Assembly (NCBI GenBank): GCA_035629075.1
Contig: DASPIK010000086.1
Coordinates: 62,001 to 126,000, forward strand
Direction of reading: 5' to 3'
From: JAEZPW01 sp035629075
Lineage (GTDB): Bacteria > Acidobacteriota > Terriglobia > Terriglobales > Acidobacteriaceae
Length of the DNA: 64,000 nucleotides
In this document: positions 41,814 to 50,048 of the stretch, in pieces
Layout: each line of letters opens with the position of its first letter
How positions within the stretch are numbered: the stretch's first letter is position 1
Program-made: the position numbers and the translations under genes
Notes under the pieces: model-generated
Told to the model about the DNA's origin: nothing
The model's input: only the letters and a program-made list of their open reading frames with translations
Database searches by the model: none

Positions 41814-42233
41814 TTACGTCTTCACGATCCAGTTCTTGACCGGACGCATGAAGCGGGCCGCAACGGCTGTTCGCCCGCTGTGATACTGCACTCCGATCAC
41901 GAACACGTCGGTTTCCAGCGATCCGTCTGTGTTCGTAATCGTCAGTTGGTCCGCAAACTCTAATGGCAACGACGAAGCAAACAGCACCTCGTTGGGTGTG
42001 CCGTATTCGATAACTGTGGTCTCGGTGAGCCCAACCCCGCCGACCTCGCCACCCGTCACCCGCACTGGAATCCGCACCGGCGTGGCATCGGGAAAGAACT
42101 CCGCCAGCCTGGCGACAATCGACTGTGCCGCTATTCCAGACGCAACACTCTGCAGGTCCCCGCCGTGGGACATTACCATCTCTCCCGCGGGCGCTCCTTC
42201 GCGCCGCGAATTAACAGCGGTCTCTTGAGACAC
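41814..42233 (-). CDS. PilZ-like protein, first gene of the chemosensory operon
   Basis: 139 residues from GTG 42233, six bases after GGAGAG; a TTG at 42239 is less likely. Residues about 52-135 read as a PilZ-type beta barrel: RIPVR at 54-58 fits the RxxxR cyclic-di-GMP motif, and LTITNTDGSLETDVFVIGVQYHSGRTAVAARF has the strand order of the family's second half. The (D/N)xSxxG loop is not obvious, so nucleotide binding is uncertain. The N-terminal 45 residues are unstructured to helical. PilZ proteins often tie cyclic-di-GMP to pilus or surface behaviour. The family call is by eye. Confidence 0.5.
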   Translation of the reverse strand: MSQETAVNSRREGAPAGEMVMSHGGDLQSVASGIAAQSIVARLAEFFPDATPVRIPVRVTGGEVGGVGLTETTVIEYGTPNEVLFASSLPLEFADQLTITNTDGSLETDVFVIGVQYHSGRTAVAARFMRPVKNWIVKT

Positions 42234-42581
42234 CGGCAACTCTCCAACTTGACTTGTCTACGCGCCCATTTCTGTCGGCGGAACGCTGCGAGGGCACGAA
42301 GAACCGGATACATCCTGTGCAAGCCGGGAACCAAAGTGGCAGGTCAGGACTAAGATGCTGATTTTGTGCCACTTACGGTGTTTCGGCACTCGTTCAGTGA
42401 ACGTTTGATTCTCACCTTGAAACAGCCGGGTCTCAGCGAAGTGGGTTGTGTCTCACGTCAGGTGGTGGTGCGAACCGGCTTCAGTGTGAGAACAAGCCTT
42501 CGCGATTCGTCCGACGAAGTTGAAGGCTTGAGGCGCGTAGGCGTGGAGCGCTATTGCAAAGCATGACATCCAATTGCACTG
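42234..42581. other. 348-base divergent intergenic region
   Basis: It separates the chemosensory operon (minus) from uvsE (plus). No gene-like frame is seen. Apart from the sigma-54-like element at 42318-42334 no other signal stands out. Confidence 0.6.
42318..42334 (-). promoter_or_regulatory. Candidate sigma-54 (-24/-12) promoter of the chemosensory operon
   Basis: Read on the minus strand the site is TTGGTTCCCGGCTTGCA. It has GG, then exactly ten bases, then GC, and the -12 block TTGCA is perfect. It lies about 85 bases before the first gene. The CACG that normally follows TGG is replaced by TTCC, so it is partial. No enhancer-binding protein gene is in the window. Confidence 0.4.
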
Positions 42582-43595
42582 ATGATTCGTACGCGTGATG
42601 CCCTCCCCCTTCGTCTTGGGTTCCCGGTTAAGGTGCTGGGCAAGCCGGGGCTGAAAAGCAACGACTCTCGACGCTGGCAAAATGAGCCTCATCTGAAGTT
42701 CTCACTAGCGTACTTGAGCGAGATTTTCGCTTACCTTGAAGCGGCCGACATACGCATGTACCGGATGTCCTCCGACCTGGCGCCCTACGCGACTCATCCG
42801 GACATGCCGCAGTTCCATAAGCAGGTACGGGAGTGCTCGCAGCAGTTGAGAGATATCGGCACTCGTGCGCGCAAGTTGGGCTTTCGGCTGTCGTTCCACC
42901 CTTCTCAGTACGTCGTCATCAACAGCCCTGACGAGGGACTCGTAAAGAGGAGCGCGTTGGACCTGGAAAGTCAGGCCGAAATGCTGGACTGCATGGAACT
43001 GGGTCCCGAGGCTGTTGTCGTCATTCACGTAGGTGGCACATACGGTGACCGGCGCACTGGTTGCGAACGCTGGGTGCGAAGCTACGAAGTCCTACCGCGA
43101 CACGCGCGTTCCCGTCTGGTGCTTGAGAACGATGACCTGCGTTACAGCGCAGCCGACGTCCTCTGGATCCACGAACAGACAGGCGTGCGGCTCATCTTCG
43201 ATTACCAGCACTTTTGGTGTAACAACCCTGAAGGGCTGGAACTGCGCCCCACTTTGGAGCGATTCTTGCGCACATGGCCTCGCGGCGTTCGCCCGAAGGT
43301 GCACTTTTCGTCTCCCAACACTGCCATGCGCGAAATTGAAAAAAAGAACGCAGACGGAAAGAAAGAGATCGGCTATCAGCAGCCGATCTGGACCGGCCAC
43401 GCCGATTTCACCAACCCATTCGAGTTCGCCACCTTTATGCGCGCCATGAACGGCCTTGAGTTCGACGTAATGCTGGAGAGCAAATCGAAGGATTTGGCAC
43501 TCCTGCGTCTGCGAAAAGATCTGCCTCGATATGCGGCCGATGTCGCAGTAAGGTTCGGGCTAGTCACTCAGGAGAAATCGTTGCAGACCGCCTGA
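42582..43595 (+). CDS. uvsE: UV damage endonuclease (UvsE/UVDE)
   Basis: 337 residues. It has the UVDE TIM-barrel pattern: LGFPVKVLG near the start, SNDSRRWQNEPHL, RMYRMSSDLAPYATHPDMPQF, LSFHPSQYVVINSPDE, IHVGGTYGDR and LENDD, which carry the metal ligands. The enzyme nicks DNA 5' of UV photoproducts and starts a repair route that is independent of UvrABC. A long spacer after SPNTAMREIEKK may be lineage-specific. ATG 42582; the first 11 residues extend past the usual start. Confidence 0.93.
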   Translation: MIRTRDALPLRLGFPVKVLGKPGLKSNDSRRWQNEPHLKFSLAYLSEIFAYLEAADIRMYRMSSDLAPYATHPDMPQFHKQVRECSQQLRDIGTRARKLGFRLSFHPSQYVVINSPDEGLVKRSALDLESQAEMLDCMELGPEAVVVIHVGGTYGDRRTGCERWVRSYEVLPRHARSRLVLENDDLRYSAADVLWIHEQTGVRLIFDYQHFWCNNPEGLELRPTLERFLRTWPRGVRPKVHFSSPNTAMREIEKKNADGKKEIGYQQPIWTGHADFTNPFEFATFMRAMNGLEFDVMLESKSKDLALLRLRKDLPRYAADVAVRFGLVTQEKSLQTA

Positions 43596-43711
43596 ACGTT
43601 GCTGTGCCGAAATGAGGTTGGCGGCGACAGCCTAATGCATAGATCCTTCGCTGGGCTCAGGATGACGCGGCTGCTCAAGGCGGTTTCGAAGGTACGCACC
43701 GCGAGCATACC

Positions 43712-44287
43712 TCACCCGTTCTGCGCCTGCGCCCCGTCCAGGCCCAGCTCCCCTGCCTTTGCTTTCATAGCCTCGATGCAGAATGCGATGTGTTCTTCCA
43801 GTTCGACTCCGAGTTCGGCGGCGCCCTTGATGATGTCATCACGGCTGACGCTGCGGGCGAAGGCTTTGTCTTTCATCTTCTTGCGAACTGATTTTGCGTC
43901 CACCTCGGCGAGTGACTTGGAGGGCTTCACCAGGGCGACGGCGGTGATGAAGCCGGCCAGTTCGTCGCAGGCGAAGAGGGTTTTCTCAAGAAGCGACTCG
44001 CGCCGAACGCCGGAATAGTCGGCGTGCGACATGATCGCCCTGCGAATTTCTTCGGGGTAGCCACGCTCTTTCAGGATCTCGTTTCCCTTAAATGGATGAT
44101 CTTCCGCGGAGGGATACTTCTCGTAGTCGAAGTCGTGGATCAGGCCGACCACGCCCCACTTCTCTTCATCTTCGCCGTACTTTCGGGCGTACGCGCGGAC
44201 GCAGGCTTCCACGGCCAAAGCGTGCTTGCGGAGGCTCTCGGATTGGGTGAATTCAGTCAGCAGATCCCAGGCGGCTCGACGGTCCAT
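43712..44287 (-). CDS. HD-domain phosphohydrolase-like protein
   Basis: 191 residues from ATG 44287, preceded by GGAG; an upstream extension to 44362 is Lys/Arg-rich and not used. The HD ligands are His22, His51-Asp52 (LIHDFDYEKYP) and His88 (MSHADY). The segment DHPFKGNEILKERGYPEEI fits the small stand-alone HDIG group found in many bacteria. The substrate is unknown; nucleotides are likely. It diverges from the XRE gene. Confidence 0.75.
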   Translation of the reverse strand: MDRRAAWDLLTEFTQSESLRKHALAVEACVRAYARKYGEDEEKWGVVGLIHDFDYEKYPSAEDHPFKGNEILKERGYPEEIRRAIMSHADYSGVRRESLLEKTLFACDELAGFITAVALVKPSKSLAEVDAKSVRKKMKDKAFARSVSRDDIIKGAAELGVELEEHIAFCIEAMKAKAGELGLDGAQAQNG

Positions 44288-44373
44288 TTCTTTCTTTCTC
44301 CGGGTTTCTTCCGGTCTTTTTGGGTTTTTCTGGATTGTTCCCGACAATTCTAAGGGTTTCAACGAAAAAACAC

Positions 44374-44401
44374 TTGACTTCTAATGTTCTTACCCTAAAA
44401 T
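44374..44401 (+). promoter_or_regulatory. Promoter of the XRE regulator gene
   Basis: TTGACT (44374-44379), a 16-base spacer and TAAAAT (44396-44401). Good matches to a sigma-70 type promoter, about 65 bases before the start codon. Confidence 0.6.
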
Positions 44402-44410
44402 CCGCTACAG

Positions 44411-44431
44411 CTTGCATTTGACAAGTGCAAG
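44411..44431. promoter_or_regulatory. Inverted repeat at the XRE promoter, possible autoregulatory operator
   Basis: CTTGCA, nine bases, TGCAAG. It begins ten bases after the -10 hexamer, where the transcript should start, which is a usual place for a repressor site. Confidence 0.45.
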
Positions 44432-44465
44432 TGTAGATGCCCCGCTCTGGCATCTCCCAAACCGC

Positions 44466-44999
44466 ATGGCTACTACTCTCGCACCCGTGGATGCACGGGA
44501 AGTTGTGAGATGTGACCACTGTCATCTAGTTCAGTTCCGTACTAACAACGGACTTTGCCGCAGGTGCCATGCGTCCCTCGATCCGGATGAACCGGAAATT
44601 CTGGCGCCAGAACCTGTAGCGCTACCCGTTTCTGAAAACACGGGGACATCCGCGCTTCAGGTAGCCGCCGCAATCCGCAGTCTCAGGCAGCGTAGCGGTA
44701 TGAGCCAGCGCCAACTCGCTATGCGCATGAATGTACCCCGGACCTATGTGTCCAAAATCGAAAATGAGAAGGCCACGCCGACCTTGTCGTCTATAGAACG
44801 GCTTGCACAGGCGCTGAATGTAAGCGTGCCGGAACTGCTCAGCGGAGCCAGCGGCCGCGACACCGAGGTTCGCGACCTCCTCAAGGACGACTTCATTGCC
44901 GAGATCGTGCCCTACCTGTCGCAACTGAACGGAATGCAGTTGACCAGCGTTCTTTCGCAGGTACGTGACATGAGCCTGCACATCAGGAGAACCGCGTAG
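44466..44999 (+). CDS. XRE-family transcriptional regulator with N-terminal zinc ribbon
   Basis: 177 residues from ATG 44466; an upstream extension to 44412 would overlap the inverted repeat. An N-terminal zinc ribbon has Cys16/Cys19 (CDHC) and Cys31/Cys34 (CRRC). An HTH_XRE domain (about 68-124) contains GMSQRQLAMRMNVPRTYVSKIE. The tail (about 135-177) is helical and could oligomerise. The zinc ribbon before an XRE domain is unusual and may sense metal or redox state. The promoter and an inverted repeat directly upstream suggest autoregulation. Confidence 0.85.
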   Translation: MATTLAPVDAREVVRCDHCHLVQFRTNNGLCRRCHASLDPDEPEILAPEPVALPVSENTGTSALQVAAAIRSLRQRSGMSQRQLAMRMNVPRTYVSKIENEKATPTLSSIERLAQALNVSVPELLSGASGRDTEVRDLLKDDFIAEIVPYLSQLNGMQLTSVLSQVRDMSLHIRRTA

Positions 45000-45025
45000 A
45001 GCTTAGAGTTTCGCGTCCAAAACAG

Positions 45026-45060
45026 CGAACCCGGCGTCAATCGCGCCGGGTTTGTTATTT
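45026..45060. terminator. Terminator between the XRE gene and the TonB receptor
   Basis: AACCCGGCG (45028-45036) pairs with CGCCGGGTT (45044-45052), followed by TGTTATTT. It lies between converging genes. Confidence 0.75.
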
Positions 45061-45084
45061 AGAGACCTCAAGGGGTATATCTCT

Positions 45085-47688
45085 CTAGAACCTGAACGTA
45101 AGTTGTGCCTGCAAGGTCCTCGGCGCCACAAAGTGCGTTCCGCTGAAGGTTGACAGGAAGTTGTAAAGCGCAACCTTGTTTGTGAGGTTAAGCGCGCTCA
45201 GTTGCAGGTCCCACGTATAGCGGTCGCCACGGAACAGATTGTCCATTCCCATGGCCAAATCGAACAGGTGCCGCGGCGCGATGCGGGGCGGGTTTTTGTC
45301 ATCATCTGCCGTGCCCGGTGCTGGAATGCGGACGCGGGTCGCCCCGAAGTCCGGCGACGAGCAGGACCGGATAGGTGAAGTCGGCGTGGCGAATGTGTTC
45401 CCGCAGAACAGGCCGATTTGCGCCTGCTGATTCCCCGTAAACGTCAGTGCGGTTTCGAGATCGGGCACCTCGCCAGCAACCAGTCCGCTTTCGTACCTCC
45501 AAGTGAAACCGATCCACGGCGCCTTCCTGCTGAACTGGTACTGCAAATGGGTCGTTTGCTGGAATGCCTGGTCGTGATCGATGCGGAACACGGTGGCATC
45601 GACGGGCGAGTTGAACAGAATGCCGCCGATTTCAGGTCCAAAAAATCGCGACCGGGTGTGACCAAGAACCGAGTATGCGGTCAGCCCGCGGTAGGACGGA
45701 AAGTTGACACGCATCGACACGCCATCAATCTTCGACTTGCGCCACTGAATTGGGAAAGCTAATGGCGTGTTCAGGATCGTGTCGAAATCGTAGTCGCCAG
45801 TTGTGAACTTCCAGAAGTAGTCGCCTGTGACGACTAGTCTTGATCCGAACGCCTGCTGGAATCCGACGTTGAAATGATTACGGCGCGCCGGGGTGATGGG
45901 GTTCTCGCCGAAGGCCCCGGACGCCAGCCCACCTAGCCCGGTCGAACTCGAAACGATTAGGTTCTCGTTATAAGGAGTAAGAAAGACCCGCCCGTAAGCA
46001 GCACGGAGAACGGTGCCGGTTCTGGCGATCGTATAGGCAAGCCCAATACGCGGCTGCACGCCGGACGCCTGAGTCAGGCCGTTGTAGTTGTCGCCACGCA
46101 GGCCGAGCATGACGTCCCAAGGTCCAAGTCTGAGCGTGTCTTGAGCGTAGAAGGCCACCTGCTTGATGTCGGTCCTTCCACGGAAGCGAAACGTCGAACC
46201 GCCGCGCGTCAAATCGATTGGCAACAGTCCGGGTTCGAAAGCCTCGTTCGGAACAAGACCCGCTGTTACGCAACGCGCTGTATCGGCCACGCCCGGAGGG
46301 GCCACCGGTACGCCGGCTGCATCGGCGCAGGGCGAGTTGAATGTCGGATCCGTTATGCCAATGCCAAAACGTTCTGACAGGAAAGTATGCGAAAACTGCC
46401 CTCCGATCTTCGCGTTGTGAATGCCTTTCACATAGGATAGGTCCGCCTTGAACCCCGCGTTGGTGAGCCTTCGGCCTTGTGAAAGCGTTACAGGCTGATC
46501 TGAGAACACGTCGGCGCTCGGGTAGTACGAAACCCTGTCCTGCCGAACGTAGGCACCCGTAATGAGTAACGTGTTCGGGTTGAACTGGTGTGTCCAACTC
46601 GGTGCAATGTTGAAAGACTTGAGTTGCTGGCGCTGGTCCTGTCCCGCCGCCTGCTGGTCGTACGTGTTCGGAACCTGGAACCACGACCTTGCGACCGACA
46701 GGTTGAGGTGCAACATGTCGGTATCACCTAGCTGGTAGTCAATGTGGTCCAGAATGCTCTGCGAGTTCCCTTTCGCGTGCAGCGGACGGAATTCCGGCGT
46801 GTCCAGGAAGCGATCACTGTTGGCGCCGCTCACAGAAAGAAAATTGCCGAAGTTCGTCCCACCCATCCCGAAGTTCAAGTCGACGTTGGAAGTTCCAAAC
46901 GAGCTATAGCCAGTTGTCAGGCTTCCGGTCGGCCTCGTCAGGCCAACACCCGACTTGGTCGACGTGCGGACTATCAGGCTGGCTTTGTCTCCAAATTCCG
47001 CTGGCGCCACGCCGCTGATGACCTCCATGGAGGCAATCGCGTCCGGAGAGAGCTGGTTCGAGAACACCCTGCTTTGCTGGTCCGAAATCGACTGATTGTC
47101 GAGCGTGAAAGTTGTGTCGGCGTGCTCACCAAGGGGATGGAACATACCGTTCGAGTCAGCTACGACTCCGGGAGTGGCCAGCGCGACGATGGAACTCAAA
47201 GGCGATCCGGAATGCTGAACCGGTAGCTTCGAGATGAGTTCATGGCTCACGTCGGTATGCGCGACCGGCGTGCTTTCGATCAGGTCTTCAGAACCGCCCT
47301 CGACGGTAATGGCGGTCTTCGCTGTTCCCACTTCCATTGTGATCGGCAGGCTAATCGGTACCGCAGAGCGCACGTCGAGGTCTTTCGACACCGATGCGAA
47401 CCCCGGCGCGGTCACGCTAACGTGGTAGTGATTGAAGGGGACCTGACGAATGAGGTAGCGACCGTTCGCGTCAGTCGTGGCGGAACTGCTGAACCCCGTT
47501 ACCGGGTTTGACAAGGCTACAGTGGCATTAGGAACAACGGCTCCAGTCGGATCTGTGACCACACCCTGAATTGTCCCGGAACTAACCAGCGATTGCGCGG
47601 GCGCCGCCGCAACGGCTGACAACGACGTCAATACACTAGAAGCAACTAAATACAACAGCACAGGGCCAATAGCCCGATGGATACTCAT
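45085..47688 (-). CDS. TonB-dependent receptor with carboxypeptidase-regulatory N-domain (Oar-like)
   Basis: 867 residues from ATG 47688, which has GGAG upstream and starts a signal peptide (about 1-32); the frame extends to 47877 without function. Residues about 38-120 form a carboxypeptidase-regulatory domain (GVVTDPTGAVVPNATVAL). A plug-like region follows (about 135-290, with LPVQHSGSPLSSIVALATPG). The remainder is a beta barrel ending in the terminal-Phe signature LTFRF. There is no TonB box that can be read with confidence. It transports an unknown ligand across the outer membrane. A small Cys/His protein gene lies directly upstream on the same strand. Confidence 0.85.
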   Translation of the reverse strand: MSIHRAIGPVLLYLVASSVLTSLSAVAAAPAQSLVSSGTIQGVVTDPTGAVVPNATVALSNPVTGFSSSATTDANGRYLIRQVPFNHYHVSVTAPGFASVSKDLDVRSAVPISLPITMEVGTAKTAITVEGGSEDLIESTPVAHTDVSHELISKLPVQHSGSPLSSIVALATPGVVADSNGMFHPLGEHADTTFTLDNQSISDQQSRVFSNQLSPDAIASMEVISGVAPAEFGDKASLIVRTSTKSGVGLTRPTGSLTTGYSSFGTSNVDLNFGMGGTNFGNFLSVSGANSDRFLDTPEFRPLHAKGNSQSILDHIDYQLGDTDMLHLNLSVARSWFQVPNTYDQQAAGQDQRQQLKSFNIAPSWTHQFNPNTLLITGAYVRQDRVSYYPSADVFSDQPVTLSQGRRLTNAGFKADLSYVKGIHNAKIGGQFSHTFLSERFGIGITDPTFNSPCADAAGVPVAPPGVADTARCVTAGLVPNEAFEPGLLPIDLTRGGSTFRFRGRTDIKQVAFYAQDTLRLGPWDVMLGLRGDNYNGLTQASGVQPRIGLAYTIARTGTVLRAAYGRVFLTPYNENLIVSSSTGLGGLASGAFGENPITPARRNHFNVGFQQAFGSRLVVTGDYFWKFTTGDYDFDTILNTPLAFPIQWRKSKIDGVSMRVNFPSYRGLTAYSVLGHTRSRFFGPEIGGILFNSPVDATVFRIDHDQAFQQTTHLQYQFSRKAPWIGFTWRYESGLVAGEVPDLETALTFTGNQQAQIGLFCGNTFATPTSPIRSCSSPDFGATRVRIPAPGTADDDKNPPRIAPRHLFDLAMGMDNLFRGDRYTWDLQLSALNLTNKVALYNFLSTFSGTHFVAPRTLQAQLTFRF

Positions 47689-47749
47689 GATTGCGATTCT
47701 CCATATGCGAAGACGAAATTCGTGCCGGATTCCGGCGGTTTGGGTTTCG

Positions 47750-48088
47750 TCAGGCCTGTGGAGGTGGGCGTACCGAAAGCGCAAAAGTGAGCAGGTGGGC
47801 GTGGGATCTGATGTGCTCCGGCGGAAGTTGCCGGTCGTTGAAAGTTGCGGCAAAAGCCGTAGTAGCTGCGGATGCAAATGCCGGCGAGTGCGCCGCCACG
47901 CAAAGAGTACACGCGGAATGCGAAACGGAGCGGCCAGGAGCTGACTCGCTTACACCGTCGTCAGGTGAGACAAGTGCGACTGGGTGGGTGTGAGCGACCT
48001 CCGCGACCGAGGCGAAAGCAAACAGGAGTATGCACAAAACGGTGAAAACCGTCTTCGCTGCTCCGGGTTTGCATTTACCGTTCCACAT
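47750..48088 (-). CDS. Small exported Cys/His-rich protein upstream of the TonB receptor
   Basis: 112 residues from ATG 48088; an upstream TTG at 48109 is possible. A hydrophobic N-terminal segment (about 12-30) looks like a signal peptide or anchor. After it come His33-Thr-His35, then HSACTLCVAAHSP with Cys60, Cys63 and His67, and HIRSHAH near 92-98. The spacing suggests metal binding. It resembles DUF2946-type proteins seen next to metal-related TonB receptors, but this is a weak match by eye. The gap to the receptor is 61 bases, so the two are probably one operon. Confidence 0.6.
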   Translation of the reverse strand: MWNGKCKPGAAKTVFTVLCILLFAFASVAEVAHTHPVALVSPDDGVSESAPGRSVSHSACTLCVAAHSPAFASAATTAFAATFNDRQLPPEHIRSHAHLLTFALSVRPPPQA

Positions 48089-48123
48089 TGCACTAGATTG
48101 GATGCGCAACTAAGGTCCGCACG

Positions 48124-48151
48124 TACAAACCTTTTGTATCACACTACAAAA
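48124..48151. promoter_or_regulatory. Three TACAAA/TTTGTA half-sites in the divergent promoter region
   Basis: TACAAA (48124-48129), TTTTGTA (48132-48138) and TACAAAA (48145-48151). The first two form one inverted repeat with a three-base gap; the second and third form another of 7-6-7 layout. It stands 36 bases before the Cys/His protein start and opposite uppS. This looks like a cooperative operator. The spacing is not the published BlaI/CopY one. Confidence 0.5.
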
Positions 48152-48195
48152 CGCGAAAGCTCAGAAGCGGCATCTCACAAACGTGAACCGCTCGA

Positions 48196-48224
48196 TTGCA
48201 AGTTACCCCACCCTGTGTTAGGTT
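48196..48224 (+). promoter_or_regulatory. Promoter of the uppS operon
   Basis: TTGCAA (48196-48201), a 17-base spacer, TAGGTT (48219-48224), 23 bases before the TTG start of uppS. Confidence 0.45.
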
Positions 48225-48246
48225 CAGCTATTCAAAGAGGTTAGCA

Positions 48247-49092
48247 TTGCGCGTAAGCATACCTGAAGGCTTGGATCGCAAAGCGGCTGAGGTGTATTCC
48301 AAGCTTGATCCGGCACGCCTTCCGCACCACATTGCCATCATCATGGACGGCAACGGCCGGTGGGCCAAACGTCGCCACCTCCCACGTGTGGCCGGTCACC
48401 GCGCTGGCGCCGAAGCAGTCAGATCGACTGTCGAGACGGCTGCGCGAATCGGAATTCCCGCTCTGACGCTATATGCGTTCTCCGAGGAGAACTGGAAGAA
48501 ACGCCCGAGGACTGAAGTTGCATTCTTGATGGAGCTTCTGAAGCGCTACCTGAAGCAAGAAGTCCCCACCCTCAATGGTAACAACATTCGTTTGAATTAC
48601 ATCGGGCGCCAGCACGAGCTTCCACCGGACGTTCAGGACCGTATGAACTGGGCCCGCGAAGCCACGGCCAAAAATACGGGCATGGTATTGACGCTGGCGC
48701 TGAACTATAGCGCCCGCACCGAGATCATGGACGCCTTCCAGTCCATCGTAGAAGCTGCCATGAACAACGGCGGAATGACGCATGTCCAGCTAACAGAGGA
48801 CATCGTTAGCCGGAACCTATACACCGGATCTTTGCCCGAACTGGATTTCGTCATCCGCACCAGCGGCGAGATGCGTCTTAGCAACTTCCTGCTCTGGCAG
48901 GTCGCTTACGCTGAGATTTTTGTCACGAACATGCTTTGGCCGGATTTCCGTGGCGTACACCTGCTGGAGGCCATCGGCGAGTTTCAGAGACGCGAACGCC
49001 GTTATGGCGGACTCCCTGAGAGCGAGACAGACCGGGCTGAAATTGCTGGCAAGCCCGAGACCACGAAAGCCGCGCACCTGACCGCTAAATGA
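48247..49092 (+). CDS. uppS: Undecaprenyl diphosphate synthase (cis-prenyltransferase)
   Basis: 281 residues from TTG 48247, which has AGAGG upstream; the frame continues to 48196 through the promoter. Catalytic Asp34 is in IIMDGNGRWAKRR. The middle has LTLYAFSEENWKKRP, and the end has RTSGEMRLSNFLLWQVAYAE followed by WPDF, all diagnostic of the family. It makes the C55 lipid carrier for peptidoglycan and polysaccharide assembly. The tail beyond about 260 is charged and variable. It overlaps cdsA by four bases and opens a five-gene isoprenoid/envelope cluster. Confidence 0.95.
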   Translation: MRVSIPEGLDRKAAEVYSKLDPARLPHHIAIIMDGNGRWAKRRHLPRVAGHRAGAEAVRSTVETAARIGIPALTLYAFSEENWKKRPRTEVAFLMELLKRYLKQEVPTLNGNNIRLNYIGRQHELPPDVQDRMNWAREATAKNTGMVLTLALNYSARTEIMDAFQSIVEAAMNNGGMTHVQLTEDIVSRNLYTGSLPELDFVIRTSGEMRLSNFLLWQVAYAEIFVTNMLWPDFRGVHLLEAIGEFQRRERRYGGLPESETDRAEIAGKPETTKAAHLTAK

Positions 49093-50000
49093 AACGTGTC
49101 GCAACGGCTGTTGCACTCATACCTATAGTTCTGGTCCTGATCCTGCGTGCACCGCAACCGCTGCTTGCTGCAGTGGTTGCGGCAGTCGCAGTGCTTACTG
49201 TCCGCGAAATGCTTCAGTTGAGCGAGCGTTACGGCGTGCAGCCACTGCGCTGGCCAACTTATGCACTCGTCGTGCTGGTGTTCGCTGCGGTTGCTGTCGG
49301 ACGCGGTACGCCATCCACCCAAGAGATAGCCATACTGCTCGGGACGGGCGTACTGTGCGCGTTTGCGCCCTTCGTGTTCGCCACCTTTGCAATGCCGCGA
49401 CAGGATCTGCGAACCGCGTTCCCGGCTGGTGCAGTGAGTGTATTCGCCCTCACCTCGGTCGCCTTACCGCTTGCGTTCCTCGTGCAATTGCGCGGAATGT
49501 GGGTGGCGGCAGTGCCGGGCACCATCTGGATACTGTACCTGCTCGCAATCGTCTGGTCCGGCGACACATTTGCAATGTACGCGGGCAAGGCATTTGGCCG
49601 GCACAAGATGTCTCCGCGAATCTCTCCGGGCAAGACATGGGAGGGCGCTGCGGCATCGCTGATTGGCAGCGTTGCGGTTGGTACATTCGTGTACTCGAAG
49701 GCTTACGCGATCAGCACCGGGCTGGAGCGCATAAGTCTTATCGATCCCGACCAGGCGTATCGAAACGTGTTCGAACCTACAAATCTCGCGCCAATCATCC
49801 TGCTCAGCGCGTTCATCAATATCGCAGCGCAACTCGGCGACCTAGTCGAGTCGCTGATTAAGCGGGGAGCGGGCGTGAAAGACTCCGGTTCGTTACTCCC
49901 GGGTCATGGCGGGATGTACGATCGCATCGATGCCTTGCTATTCGCCGCGCCGGTATTGTGGGTATACGCCGTGCTGCACGTGCTTTACGCAGGTAACTGA
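49089..50000 (+). CDS. cdsA: Phosphatidate cytidylyltransferase
   Basis: 303 residues with about eight membrane helices. The C-terminal signature KRGAGVKDSGSLLPGHGGMY followed by DRIDALL is the CdsA motif. It converts phosphatidate and CTP to CDP-diacylglycerol for phospholipid synthesis. ATG overlaps the uppS stop (ATGA). The pairing with uppS and dxr is common in many bacteria. Confidence 0.95.
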   Translation: MKRVATAVALIPIVLVLILRAPQPLLAAVVAAVAVLTVREMLQLSERYGVQPLRWPTYALVVLVFAAVAVGRGTPSTQEIAILLGTGVLCAFAPFVFATFAMPRQDLRTAFPAGAVSVFALTSVALPLAFLVQLRGMWVAAVPGTIWILYLLAIVWSGDTFAMYAGKAFGRHKMSPRISPGKTWEGAAASLIGSVAVGTFVYSKAYAISTGLERISLIDPDQAYRNVFEPTNLAPIILLSAFINIAAQLGDLVESLIKRGAGVKDSGSLLPGHGGMYDRIDALLFAAPVLWVYAVLHVLYAGN

Positions 50001-50048
50001 CTTTCGCGAGGTACTCGCATTACCTGCGCGATACAATGAAGCCGACTC

